DNA from: Mucilaginibacter sp. UR6-11
Lineage (GTDB): Bacteria; Bacteroidota; Bacteroidia; Sphingobacteriales; Sphingobacteriaceae
Length of the DNA stretch: 64,000 nucleotides
NCBI RefSeq assembly: GCF_020880695.1
Contig: NZ_JAJIWO010000002.1
Location: 1-64,000 of the forward strand
Reading direction: 5' to 3'
A program made the position numbers and the translations under genes. Under the pieces are notes generated by a model. It saw only the letters and a list, made by a program, of their open reading frames with translations, searched no databases and was not told the DNA's origin. Shown piece after piece: positions 57,326 to 64,000 of the stretch; position 1 is the stretch's first letter, and the number at the start of each line of letters is the position of its first letter.

Positions 57326-58252
57326 ATGACAGAAAACACTAATAAACAACTACATCCGGCTTTACAATTTATAATATTTATCAGCCTGACCATAGCCGTT
57401 ATAGGCGGTGGTTATTTAATTGGCGCGGCTATGGTTGTTGGCCTGTATGGGGTAAACATTTTAATGGATATAGCCCGGCTTAACCTTAATAACCCCAATG
57501 CAGTAAATGGCCTTTGGGTGGTGCAAATTGTAAGTACCACCATCCCTATTTTGGCGGCATCGATCATCTTTGCCAGGCTGGTGGTAAAAAATCAGCGCGA
57601 ATATTTAAAAACGTCTTTTAATTTCCCCGGGTTATTGCTGGTTATTGTTTTTTTTGTGATGCTGATATCATCGCCATTAATTGAATACCTGAGTAACATT
57701 AATCAGCAATTACAGCTGCCCCATTTTTTGGATGGCGTACAAAGATGGATGCGTGAAACTGAGGACGAGGCGCAAAGGCTCACCGCCGTATTGCTGCAAA
57801 TGAAAACCATCCAGAGCATGATATTTAAATTATTGGTTGTTGGTTTACTTACCGCCATTGTTGAAGAATTTATGTTTAGGGGCTGTATGCAAACCATATT
57901 TATAAAATGGACCGGCAACCTGCATGCCGCTATATGGATAACCGCTGTACTGTTCAGCACGTTCCATATGGAGTTTTTTGGCTTTTTGCCCAGACTGCTG
58001 TTAGGGGTGTTGTTTGGTTATTTTGTGGCCTGGAGCGGCAGCATCTGGACGTCCGTTTGGGCACATTTTTTGAATAACGGCACTGCCGTTGTGGTAAGCT
58101 ATCTTTATCAAAATAAAATGATAAAGTTTAACCCGGACGATCAGCATGTATTTAATTATGCCGGCTATCTGTTTAGCCTGATAATTGTTTTATTTTTGCT
58201 GTATCTGTACCGCTATACCGTAATGGCCAAAGAAAAAGCGCCTGTACTATAA
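57326..58252 (+). CDS. CPBP-family intramembrane metalloprotease
   Basis: About 308 residues from the ATG at 57326; an upstream ATG at 57272 overlaps dusB and is rejected. It has about eight membrane helices and the CPBP motifs EEFMFRG (EExxxR), FSTFHMEF and WAHFLNN, the Abi/Rce1-like active site. Such proteases process membrane peptides or CAAX-like tails. The next gene starts on the base after its stop, so it begins an operon with DUF2007, cdsA and psd. Confidence 0.9.
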   Translation: MTENTNKQLHPALQFIIFISLTIAVIGGGYLIGAAMVVGLYGVNILMDIARLNLNNPNAVNGLWVVQIVSTTIPILAASIIFARLVVKNQREYLKTSFNFPGLLLVIVFFVMLISSPLIEYLSNINQQLQLPHFLDGVQRWMRETEDEAQRLTAVLLQMKTIQSMIFKLLVVGLLTAIVEEFMFRGCMQTIFIKWTGNLHAAIWITAVLFSTFHMEFFGFLPRLLLGVLFGYFVAWSGSIWTSVWAHFLNNGTAVVVSYLYQNKMIKFNPDDQHVFNYAGYLFSLIIVLFLLYLYRYTVMAKEKAPVL

Positions 58253-58459
58253 ATGGAAAAAAACTGGATCAAAATTTTTACTTCGGCTGATTTTTACCGG
58301 TCAGAAATTGTAAAACAGGTGCTATGCGAGCACCAGATTGATGCCGTATTATTAAACAAGCAAGCTTCATCACACCGCGATTTTGGCGACGTTGAGGTTT
58401 ATATACACCAACAGGATTTTAGTCAGGCCATTGAGCTGATGATCCTGAACCAACTTTAA
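58253..58459 (+). CDS. DUF2007-domain small protein
   Basis: A 68-residue cytoplasmic protein. The start (NWIKIFTSADFYRSEIVKQVL) and HQIDAVLLNKQ match the DUF2007 putative signal-transducing fold, with the C-terminal VEVYIHQQDFSQAIELM. It starts immediately after the protease stop and ends 4 bp before cdsA. Family function is unknown. Confidence 0.85.
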   Translation: MEKNWIKIFTSADFYRSEIVKQVLCEHQIDAVLLNKQASSHRDFGDVEVYIHQQDFSQAIELMILNQL

Positions 58460-58463
58460 ACCC

Positions 58464-59270
58464 ATGAAAATTCGCGCCATTACGGGCTTCTTTTTTATTA
58501 TTGTGATGCTCGCCTCCGTTTTACTGGATCATTATGTATTCGGGGTGTTTTATTTACTGTTAAGCGGCTTTGCTTTATGGGAGTTTTACGGTCTGGTTAA
58601 AACAGCAGGCATAAAGCCCGATGTCACTACGGGCATTTTAAACGGCATTTGTATTTACGCAGTATTTGCACTGGTAAGTTACGATAGCAGTTATCATAAA
58701 TTATTATTCCTGCTGCCGCTTACGTTAAGCGCCGTATTTATACAGGAACTGTTTAAAAAAAGCAGCGCGCCGTTTACCAATATCGGCTATACTTATTTGG
58801 GCCTGCTGTTTACGATCGTACCTTTCACGTTCTTCCACGCGCTGGCTTATGTTGGCGGCGCGTTTAACTTTCATTTCCCGTTGGGGTTTTTGCTGATGCT
58901 TTGGGCCAATGATACCGGCGCTTATTTAGTGGGCAGCAAACTGGGGCGCACCAAGCTGTTTGAGCGCCACTCGCCCAAAAAAACCTGGGAAGGATTAATT
59001 GGCGGCATACTGATCACTGCGGTTGCCGCCTATTTTATCAGCACTTATTTTACCGAGATTGCGCTTGAACACTGGATCTGGATGGGCATCCTGATCAGTT
59101 GCTTTGGCACTACCGGCGATTTGATAGAATCTATGTTTAAACGCAGCATTGATGTCAAAGACTCGGGCGGCATCTTACCCGGCCATGGTGGATTGCTGGA
59201 CAGGTTCGACGGATTATTAATTGCCGCACCAATTGTATATGCCTATCTATACTTCATTGTAAATTCGTAA
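58464..59270 (+). CDS. cdsA: Phosphatidate cytidylyltransferase
   Basis: A 268-residue integral membrane enzyme making CDP-diacylglycerol from CTP and phosphatidate. The family signature is the C-terminal block GDLIESMFKR...KDSG...PGHGGLLDRFDG (about 215-250), preceded by KKTWEGLIGG. It has about seven membrane helices. Its product feeds phosphatidylserine synthesis, and the next gene, psd, follows 10 bp later, a direct pathway link. Confidence 0.95.
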   Translation: MKIRAITGFFFIIVMLASVLLDHYVFGVFYLLLSGFALWEFYGLVKTAGIKPDVTTGILNGICIYAVFALVSYDSSYHKLLFLLPLTLSAVFIQELFKKSSAPFTNIGYTYLGLLFTIVPFTFFHALAYVGGAFNFHFPLGFLLMLWANDTGAYLVGSKLGRTKLFERHSPKKTWEGLIGGILITAVAAYFISTYFTEIALEHWIWMGILISCFGTTGDLIESMFKRSIDVKDSGGILPGHGGLLDRFDGLLIAAPIVYAYLYFIVNS

Positions 59271-59280
59271 TTTTGTTTCT

Positions 59281-59952
59281 ATGAAAAAAATGACTTTCCA
59301 CAAAGAGGGATATACTTCGCTTGCGCTATGTATCTTATTTATCTTTGTTTTGAACGCAGCCATACAATTTTACTGGCCGCAGGCAACTGCCATAAAATGG
59401 GTAGTTTACATCCTGTCGTTTGTGCTGTTTGTAATAATTGTACAGTTTTTCCGCAACCCGCATTTTGAAATTGCACAGGATGATAAAGCGGTGCTTTGCC
59501 CGGCAGATGGCAAAGTGGTTGTAATTGAAGAAACCACAGAAACCGAGTTTTTAAAAGATAAACGCATACAGATATCCGTTTTTATGTCGCCGGTAAATGT
59601 GCATGTTAACCGAAACCCCATCAGCGGGGTTATTAAATATTTTAAATATCACCCCGGAAAATACCTGGTAGCGTGGCATCCCAAATCATCAACAGAGAAT
59701 GAGCGCACCACCATCGTTATTGAAAATAAAGCCGGTACACCGGTATTGTTCAGGCAGATAGCCGGTGCGTTGGCCCGCCGTATTGTATGGTATGTTAAAG
59801 AAGGCGACAAGGTGGAGCAAGGCGATCAGTTTGGGTTCATCAAATTTGGCTCAAGGGTTGATTTGTTTTTACCACTCAACTCCAAGATAAATGTTGAAAT
59901 AGGCGAGGTTGTAAAAGGCGGCCGCACTGTTATAGCAGAGTTGCCGGCTTAG
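59281..59952 (+). CDS. psd: Phosphatidylserine decarboxylase
   Basis: A 223-residue enzyme of the short (archaeal-type) PSD family. It has an N-terminal membrane helix pair (about 15-60), DGKVV (about 79), MSPVNVHVNR and the self-cleavage site in KFGSRVD, whose Ser becomes the pyruvoyl cofactor. It makes phosphatidylethanolamine in the membrane. Last gene of the operon; a terminator follows. A phosphatidylserine synthase gene is not in the window. Confidence 0.93.
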   Translation: MKKMTFHKEGYTSLALCILFIFVLNAAIQFYWPQATAIKWVVYILSFVLFVIIVQFFRNPHFEIAQDDKAVLCPADGKVVVIEETTETEFLKDKRIQISVFMSPVNVHVNRNPISGVIKYFKYHPGKYLVAWHPKSSTENERTTIVIENKAGTPVLFRQIAGALARRIVWYVKEGDKVEQGDQFGFIKFGSRVDLFLPLNSKINVEIGEVVKGGRTVIAELPA

Positions 59953-59975
59953 CCAGCATTATATAATATCAAACA

Positions 59976-60010
59976 AAAGGGCCGGTAGAAAATAATTCTA
60001 CCGGCCCTTT
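59976..60010. terminator. Strong bidirectional terminator
   Basis: AAAGGGCCGGTAGAA (59976-59990) pairs perfectly with TTCTACCGGCCCTTT (59996-60010) around AATAA, followed by T's. It separates rightward psd from the leftward bactofilin gene. Confidence 0.88.
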
Positions 60011-60029
60011 TTTATATTCTTTTATCCAG

Positions 60030-60719
60030 CTACCACCAACGCGAGTTATTAATCTCTTCGTCTTTTTTAGGCGGTGCGGCAGCGGTTACGGTTGATTTGG
60101 CAACAGGCGCCTGCTCTTCAGTTTCTTCTTTCGGCGAGGTGGCGGCTATAAGCGACTTTGGCCCGGCTGTAGCTGCAACAGGCTCCGGTTTTGCATTAGT
60201 TTCTTGTTTGGTAACTGCGGCAGGTGCCGGTTCAATTTTTTGTTCTATAACAGGCCTTGCAGCACTTATTTGGGTAAGGGTTGAAAGTTCCTGATGTAAT
60301 TTTGTGGTCAGGTAATCGTCGGTGCTGAATTTGGTTTTGTTCCACTGTTCGGTTAGTGCTTCTATATCTTCGCCAACCGTAATGTAACCATTGATAACTG
60401 CACCCGGCTCAATATTTACCTTAGCCGATTGAATGTTGCCTCTAACTACCGCGGTTGCCTTTATATCCAGCAGATCAAGCGATAAAATATCGCCATTTAC
60501 CGTACCGGTAACCAGGCATGTTTTTGAAGTAATGTTACCCTTTAATATGCCACGCAATTCAACAACAACCTTTTCGGCACAAAATAAGTTGCCGGTGAGT
60601 TTCTCATCCAATATAATAAACTCATCCGAAAAGTAATCATTACCATCATGTACCAGGTCCCTGATGTTACTTATAGGTTCAACTAATACTGGTATTTCTT
60701 TTTTAAAGATGTTTAACAT
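60030..60719 (-). CDS. Bactofilin (polymer-forming cytoskeletal protein)
   Basis: A 229-residue protein. The bactofilin beta-helix domain covers about 20-125, shown by repeated short hydrophobic/Gly strands (GNLFCAEKVVVELRGILKGN, VNGDILSLDLLDIKATAVVRGN). The C-terminal 100 residues are a disordered Pro/Ala/Glu-rich tail ending in NSRWW. Bactofilins form membrane-associated, nucleotide-free filaments. It lies 22 bp downstream of an actin-like ATPase gene in the same orientation, so the two are almost certainly one operon. Confidence 0.88.
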   Translation of the reverse strand: MLNIFKKEIPVLVEPISNIRDLVHDGNDYFSDEFIILDEKLTGNLFCAEKVVVELRGILKGNITSKTCLVTGTVNGDILSLDLLDIKATAVVRGNIQSAKVNIEPGAVINGYITVGEDIEALTEQWNKTKFSTDDYLTTKLHQELSTLTQISAARPVIEQKIEPAPAAVTKQETNAKPEPVAATAGPKSLIAATSPKEETEEQAPVAKSTVTAAAPPKKDEEINNSRWW

Positions 60720-60741
60720 GGATATTTAACTACTGGTATTA

Positions 60742-61764
60742 TTATTGATCGCTGCTGAAACGGGTTACAACTGTTGTTGCATTACCAATATCAATGCCGA
60801 TTGATGACTTTTCTAAGCCACCTGACACACGTAACGAGTTTAGGGCATAACCTTTGCTGGCTAATGCAGCAGGGTCGCTTACAACCTCTAATTGGGCTAT
60901 CTCGCCAAACTCGTTTTTAAAGCAATCTACCAGGTCCTGGTAATACATACCACCACCACACAGGTAAATCTTATTGGTTTTCATTAAGTTTTTATCGGTA
61001 ATAACGTTCCTTAAGTTAGGCGATATTACTTCATTATAGTATGATCTCAAAGCGGCCTTGCGGTGCTCTCTGACATCGATATTCTTTCTGTTAATAAACA
61101 GATACCCTTTCTGGAAGGCATCATCTAACGCATTAATGGTGCGCATCTCCAGGTAATGGCTCTTTTGCAACTCGTTGGCCATGTAGTTAATAGCATAGCG
61201 TAAGCCGTGTGTGCTTATCATACTTTGCTCAACCACGCCCGAGTCCATGCTTAACACAGATTCAAACGTTCCAAATCCGCAGCTCAGTATAAAGAAATTG
61301 CCTTTTGCCGCTTCTTCGCCTTTTCGCAAAGCTATAGAGCAGGCAACGATCTCGGGGATTACATCAACATTTTTTACATCAAGTATTGATGTTCTTTTAC
61401 CATTACCACCAAAGGTTGACGCATCATACTCAACGATATGTGTCTTTTTTAATTGCTCAATTGCCACATCTTTATAAATGCGGTAAGTAGCATAAGGAAA
61501 ACCGGTAGTAATTGTTACCGGTTGCTCAACATCATCAGTAACCAATAACATGGCCGCTTTGATTAATAATTGATAATCGAGGTCTTCCGGCGATGAATTG
61601 AGCAGTTTATGCGGGGAAAGGCCTTCGTTTAAAGCTAAATTACCGCAAATGTACCATTGGCCATTGTGGAAAACCTTCAAGCCGTTTAACAGGTCTGAAG
61701 ATGTATTATTTAACGCAGAGTTATTGTTTTCAATTAAACTGGAAAAAGATTGAGATAGTAACAT
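60742..61764 (-). CDS. Actin/ParM-like ATPase with circularly permuted order
   Basis: A 340-residue protein. Its middle and C-terminal parts read like ParM/archaeal actin: phosphate-2-like SCGFGT (161-166, with Ser where Asp is usual) and adenosine-like YLCGGGMYYQDL (267-278). The phosphate-1 motif, normally the N-terminus, is at the very end: GIDIGNATTVV (323-333). The N-terminus begins with what would normally follow it (WYICGNLAL, about 37-45). This fits a circular permutation, not truncation. Likely a filament-forming or switch ATPase working with the bactofilin 22 bp downstream. Confidence 0.8.
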   Translation of the reverse strand: MLLSQSFSSLIENNNSALNNTSSDLLNGLKVFHNGQWYICGNLALNEGLSPHKLLNSSPEDLDYQLLIKAAMLLVTDDVEQPVTITTGFPYATYRIYKDVAIEQLKKTHIVEYDASTFGGNGKRTSILDVKNVDVIPEIVACSIALRKGEEAAKGNFFILSCGFGTFESVLSMDSGVVEQSMISTHGLRYAINYMANELQKSHYLEMRTINALDDAFQKGYLFINRKNIDVREHRKAALRSYYNEVISPNLRNVITDKNLMKTNKIYLCGGGMYYQDLVDCFKNEFGEIAQLEVVSDPAALASKGYALNSLRVSGGLEKSSIGIDIGNATTVVTRFSSDQ

Positions 61765-61980
61765 GCTGTTGTTTTAGGTTAAGGGTGCTGTATGATATAT
61801 CAAATACTAAGTTAAATTTTCAGTTACCGGATTTACTCAATTGCAGTGAAAATCAATCTTTTATAAAACCCAGGGTTACCAAATTTATTAAATTAAGCTA
61901 TAAAAAAAAATAATATACGGTTTTTACCACTCGCTTGTTACAATGATACCTAATTCTTTTCTCAACAGGGCAAAAAAAAA

Positions 61981-62001
61981 CCCTTCCGGTGTCCGGAAAG
62001 G
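61981..62001 (-). terminator. Rho-independent terminator of rplS
   Basis: Read leftward, CCTTTCCGG pairs with CCGGAAGGG (61981-62001) around ACA, followed by a run of nine T's (61972-61980). It starts 22 bp after the rplS stop. Confidence 0.88.
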
Positions 62002-62023
62002 CTTTTTATAAATATTGTTATAA

Positions 62024-62371
62024 TTACACTCTTTTTGACTTAATACGAGCTGCTTTACCGGTAAGGGCACGCAGATAGTAAAGTTTAGAGCGACGTACTT
62101 TACCGTGACTGTTCACTTCTACTTTATCAATATTTGGTGAGTTAGCAGGGAAAATACGCTCAACACCAATTCCGTTTGAAACTTTACGTACGGTAAATGT
62201 TTCGGACACACCAACACTGTTACGCTGGATAACAACACCCTGATAAACCTGGATACGCTCCTTGGTTCCTTCTTTAATTTTATAATGTACGCTTACAGTA
62301 TCACCCGCTTTGAATGACGGAAACTTGTTAACAGTTACTGTTTGCTCTTCTACAAATTTTACTAAATCCAT
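62024..62371 (-). CDS. rplS: 50S ribosomal protein L19
   Basis: A 115-residue ribosomal protein, usual length. [29 protein letters not shown] and [20 protein letters not shown] are the L19 signature. It sits at the 30S-50S interface. In most bacteria rplS follows trmD in one operon; here trmD lies about 1.3 kb away, same strand, with a rightward acyltransferase gene in between. It therefore needs its own promoter, in 62372-62588. Confidence 0.96.
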   Translation of the reverse strand: MDLVKFVEEQTVTVNKFPSFKAGDTVSVHYKIKEGTKERIQVYQGVVIQRNSVGVSETFTVRKVSNGIGVERIFPANSPNIDKVEVNSHGKVRRSKLYYLRALTGKAARIKSKRV

Positions 62372-62588
62372 GATTTTAAGCTCTAAACGCGATTTTTAAC
62401 CCGTAAAAATCGGATTGCAATTATAGGGATTATTTTTGATAATAAAAAGTCCATTTTAAAAATTTCCACATTTTGTTTTTTGTTAACAAAAATAGCGGTA
62501 ACAACCCGACTGTTAATTATGCCGGACATTACTAAACGGATCAAAAAATTAATACATTTAACAGCAAATCAGGCAACAATTCATTCCC

Positions 62589-63665
62589 TTGGTAAACACG
62601 GATCTAAGATACTACAAAGAATTAGACGGTTTACGTGGTGTAGCCGCGTTAATGGTTATATTTTTTCATTTTATGCCGGACGGCAGTAATCTGATAATTC
62701 ATTATCTCCGAAAAGTTTCCATATTCGGCCAAACAGGGGTGACCCTGTTTTTTGTATTATCCGGATTTTTAATTACCCGCATATTACTTCATGTTAAAAC
62801 CAACAAACATTACTTCAGTAATTTCTATATTAAACGGGCGTTAAGGATATTCCCGCTTTATTACCTGGCGCTGGTTATTTTTTATTTTATCATTCCGCCT
62901 ATCCTGAAGTCGCCCCCATCGGCCCAAAAATCATGGATGTATTGGATCTACCTGCAAAACATTCCCGATACATTTAACATTACCGCAAACGGCCCACAGC
63001 ATTTCTGGAGCCTGGCTGTTGAAGAGCATTTTTATTTATTTTGGCCGCTGCTTATTTATTATACATCAGCAAAAAACACACCATGGTTAATTTTTACGGT
63101 GGTTATTATTGCTCTTTTTTGCCGGTGTATATTGATATACCTCAATTATGGTACGTTCTATTTCACTTTTTCAATAATGGATGCGCTGGCTATAGGCGCT
63201 TATTTAGCGTGGTACGAGCACCGGAGCGGACCGCCTGCCTTAGATTTTAACCTCATCATTATAATCAGCCTTGCCCTGATGCTTCCGGCGTGGCTGTTTA
63301 CCGGTGGTAAGGGGTACAATTGGGTGCAAATAATTAAGTTCCCGGTAATAGCTATGTTTTATATGGGCATTGTGGGTAAACTGGTGTTCGGCCAATCATG
63401 GCTCAATACGGTAATGCGCTCAGCATTTCTAAAATTTACCGGAAAAATAAGTTATGGGCTGTATGTATTTCACCCTTTATGCGCAATGGTGTTCCGTAAC
63501 ATTTTTCCGAATGAAAGCATGTGGGTATATGCCGCGTCATATTTGGGTTTGAGCTATGCGGTGGCCACGTTAAGTTTTTATGCTTTTGAGAGACATTTTC
63601 TTAAACTGAAACGCTATTTTGAACCCGCCAAATGGGACAAAAAACAAGAGCTGCAGTTTAAATAA
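62589..63665 (+). CDS. Acyltransferase-3 family membrane protein
   Basis: About 358 residues from a TTG at 62589. No ATG lies upstream in frame (a stop is at 62559-62561) and the first in-frame ATG would cut into the conserved start YKELDGLRGVAALMVIFFHF. Other signatures: FFVLSGFLITRILL, the catalytic-site type block SLAVEEHFYLFWP, and about ten membrane helices. OafA-like enzymes acylate surface sugars. It is inserted antisense between trmD and rplS. Substrate unknown. Confidence 0.86.
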   Translation: MVNTDLRYYKELDGLRGVAALMVIFFHFMPDGSNLIIHYLRKVSIFGQTGVTLFFVLSGFLITRILLHVKTNKHYFSNFYIKRALRIFPLYYLALVIFYFIIPPILKSPPSAQKSWMYWIYLQNIPDTFNITANGPQHFWSLAVEEHFYLFWPLLIYYTSAKNTPWLIFTVVIIALFCRCILIYLNYGTFYFTFSIMDALAIGAYLAWYEHRSGPPALDFNLIIIISLALMLPAWLFTGGKGYNWVQIIKFPVIAMFYMGIVGKLVFGQSWLNTVMRSAFLKFTGKISYGLYVFHPLCAMVFRNIFPNESMWVYAASYLGLSYAVATLSFYAFERHFLKLKRYFEPAKWDKKQELQFK

Positions 63666-63687
63666 AGTATTTGCCGCCTAACGGATC

Positions 63688-64000
63688 TTACATAATATCC
63701 GGCCTGCGCTGCTTTGTCCGCTCTATAGCCTGTTCAAAGCGCCATTTTTCAATTTCGGGCGTGTTGCCGCTTAGCAGGATATCCGGAACCTTGTGGCCGT
63801 TCCAGTCGGCGGGCCGGGTATAAACAGGCGCATCCAATAAACCATCCTGGAAAGAATCAGACAAGGCCGAGGTTTCATCAGACAGCACACCGGGAATTAA
63901 CCGCACCACGGCATCAACCACAATAGCTGCCGGCAGTTCGCCGCCCGAGAGCACATAATCGCCCACAGATATTTCGCGGGTAACAAATATATCGCGGATG
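63688..64000 (-). CDS. trmD: tRNA (guanine-N1)-methyltransferase, C-terminal part
   Basis: The frame is open to the right edge and ends at 63688, so only about the last 103 residues are seen. [17 protein letters not shown] and [23 protein letters not shown] are the SAM-binding trefoil-knot motifs of TrmD; the tail has [26 protein letters not shown]. TrmD makes m1G37 in tRNAs reading CNN and some other codons. The start lies outside the window. Confidence 0.95.
   Translation of the reverse strand, partial: IRDIFVTREISVGDYVLSGGELPAAIVVDAVVRLIPGVLSDETSALSDSFQDGLLDAPVYTRPADWNGHKVPDILLSGNTPEIEKWRFEQAIERTKQRRPDIM

Noticed and set aside
62480..62689. 69-residue ORF overlapping the acyltransferase start
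   Set aside because: The acyltransferase frame carries the conserved ELDGLRG motif in the overlap; the other frame shows nothing.

Overview
The window comes from a Bacteroidota chromosome, most likely family Sphingobacteriaceae and close to Mucilaginibacter (inference). The signs are two SusC/SusD outer-membrane uptake pairs, FecI/FecR-type sigma and anti-sigma regulation, many Bacteroidota lipoproteins, few Shine-Dalgarno sequences, and one clear TTG-N21-TAnnTTTG promoter. Most genes look chromosomal. The stretch 13.9-17.2 kb, and to a lesser degree 28.7-34.2 kb, is visibly richer in G and C.

Layout. 1-3.3 kb: end of an outer-membrane protein, a split KdpD (soluble KdpD/USP half plus a separate histidine kinase) and a small membrane protein. 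3.5-13.7 kb: an AraC regulator divergent from a sugar-catabolic cluster with a ThuA/propeller/azurin fusion, an MFS transporter, a TIM-barrel epimerase, a Gfo/Idh/MocA protein, a GH29 fucosidase and a zinc alcohol dehydrogenase. 13.9-17.2 kb: an Lrp regulator and fructose-1,6-bisphosphatase, divergent from PEP carboxykinase, a gluconeogenic unit. 17.5-27.6 kb: two discoidin-like lipoproteins, SusD, SusC, FecR and an ECF sigma factor, a complete sigma-controlled glycan-uptake locus read leftward. 27.7-28.7 kb: gene-free DNA with hairpins and a possible decayed tRNA-flank repeat. 28.7-34.2 kb: an ECF sigma factor, a zinc anti-sigma factor, a membrane protein, an M1 peptidase and an S41 peptidase. 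Two matching ECF-type promoters sit in front of the sigma gene and the membrane-protein gene, suggesting autoregulation.

34.4-43.3 kb: tRNA-Arg(CCU), metG, an LD-carboxypeptidase, a second SusC/SusD/lipoprotein set and a PadR regulator. 43.3-50.6 kb: a PspC protein, a TonB-dependent receptor behind a GTGGATCAC-repeat region, and an M14 carboxypeptidase. 50.7-55.6 kb: recQ, a 10-bp-phased GGAAC tandem repeat, murF, a palindromic intergenic element and a YugP-type peptidase. 55.8-60 kb: apaG, dusB, then CPBP protease - DUF2007 - cdsA - psd, a phospholipid operon. 60-64 kb: a bactofilin and an actin-like ATPase in one operon, rplS, an acyltransferase and the end of trmD.

The most notable object is the actin-like protein at 60742-61764. 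Its phosphate-1 motif is at the extreme C-terminus, while the phosphate-2 and adenosine motifs keep their order. This reads as a circularly permuted ParM/actin fold, paired with a bactofilin 22 bp away. It may represent a two-component cytoskeletal module.
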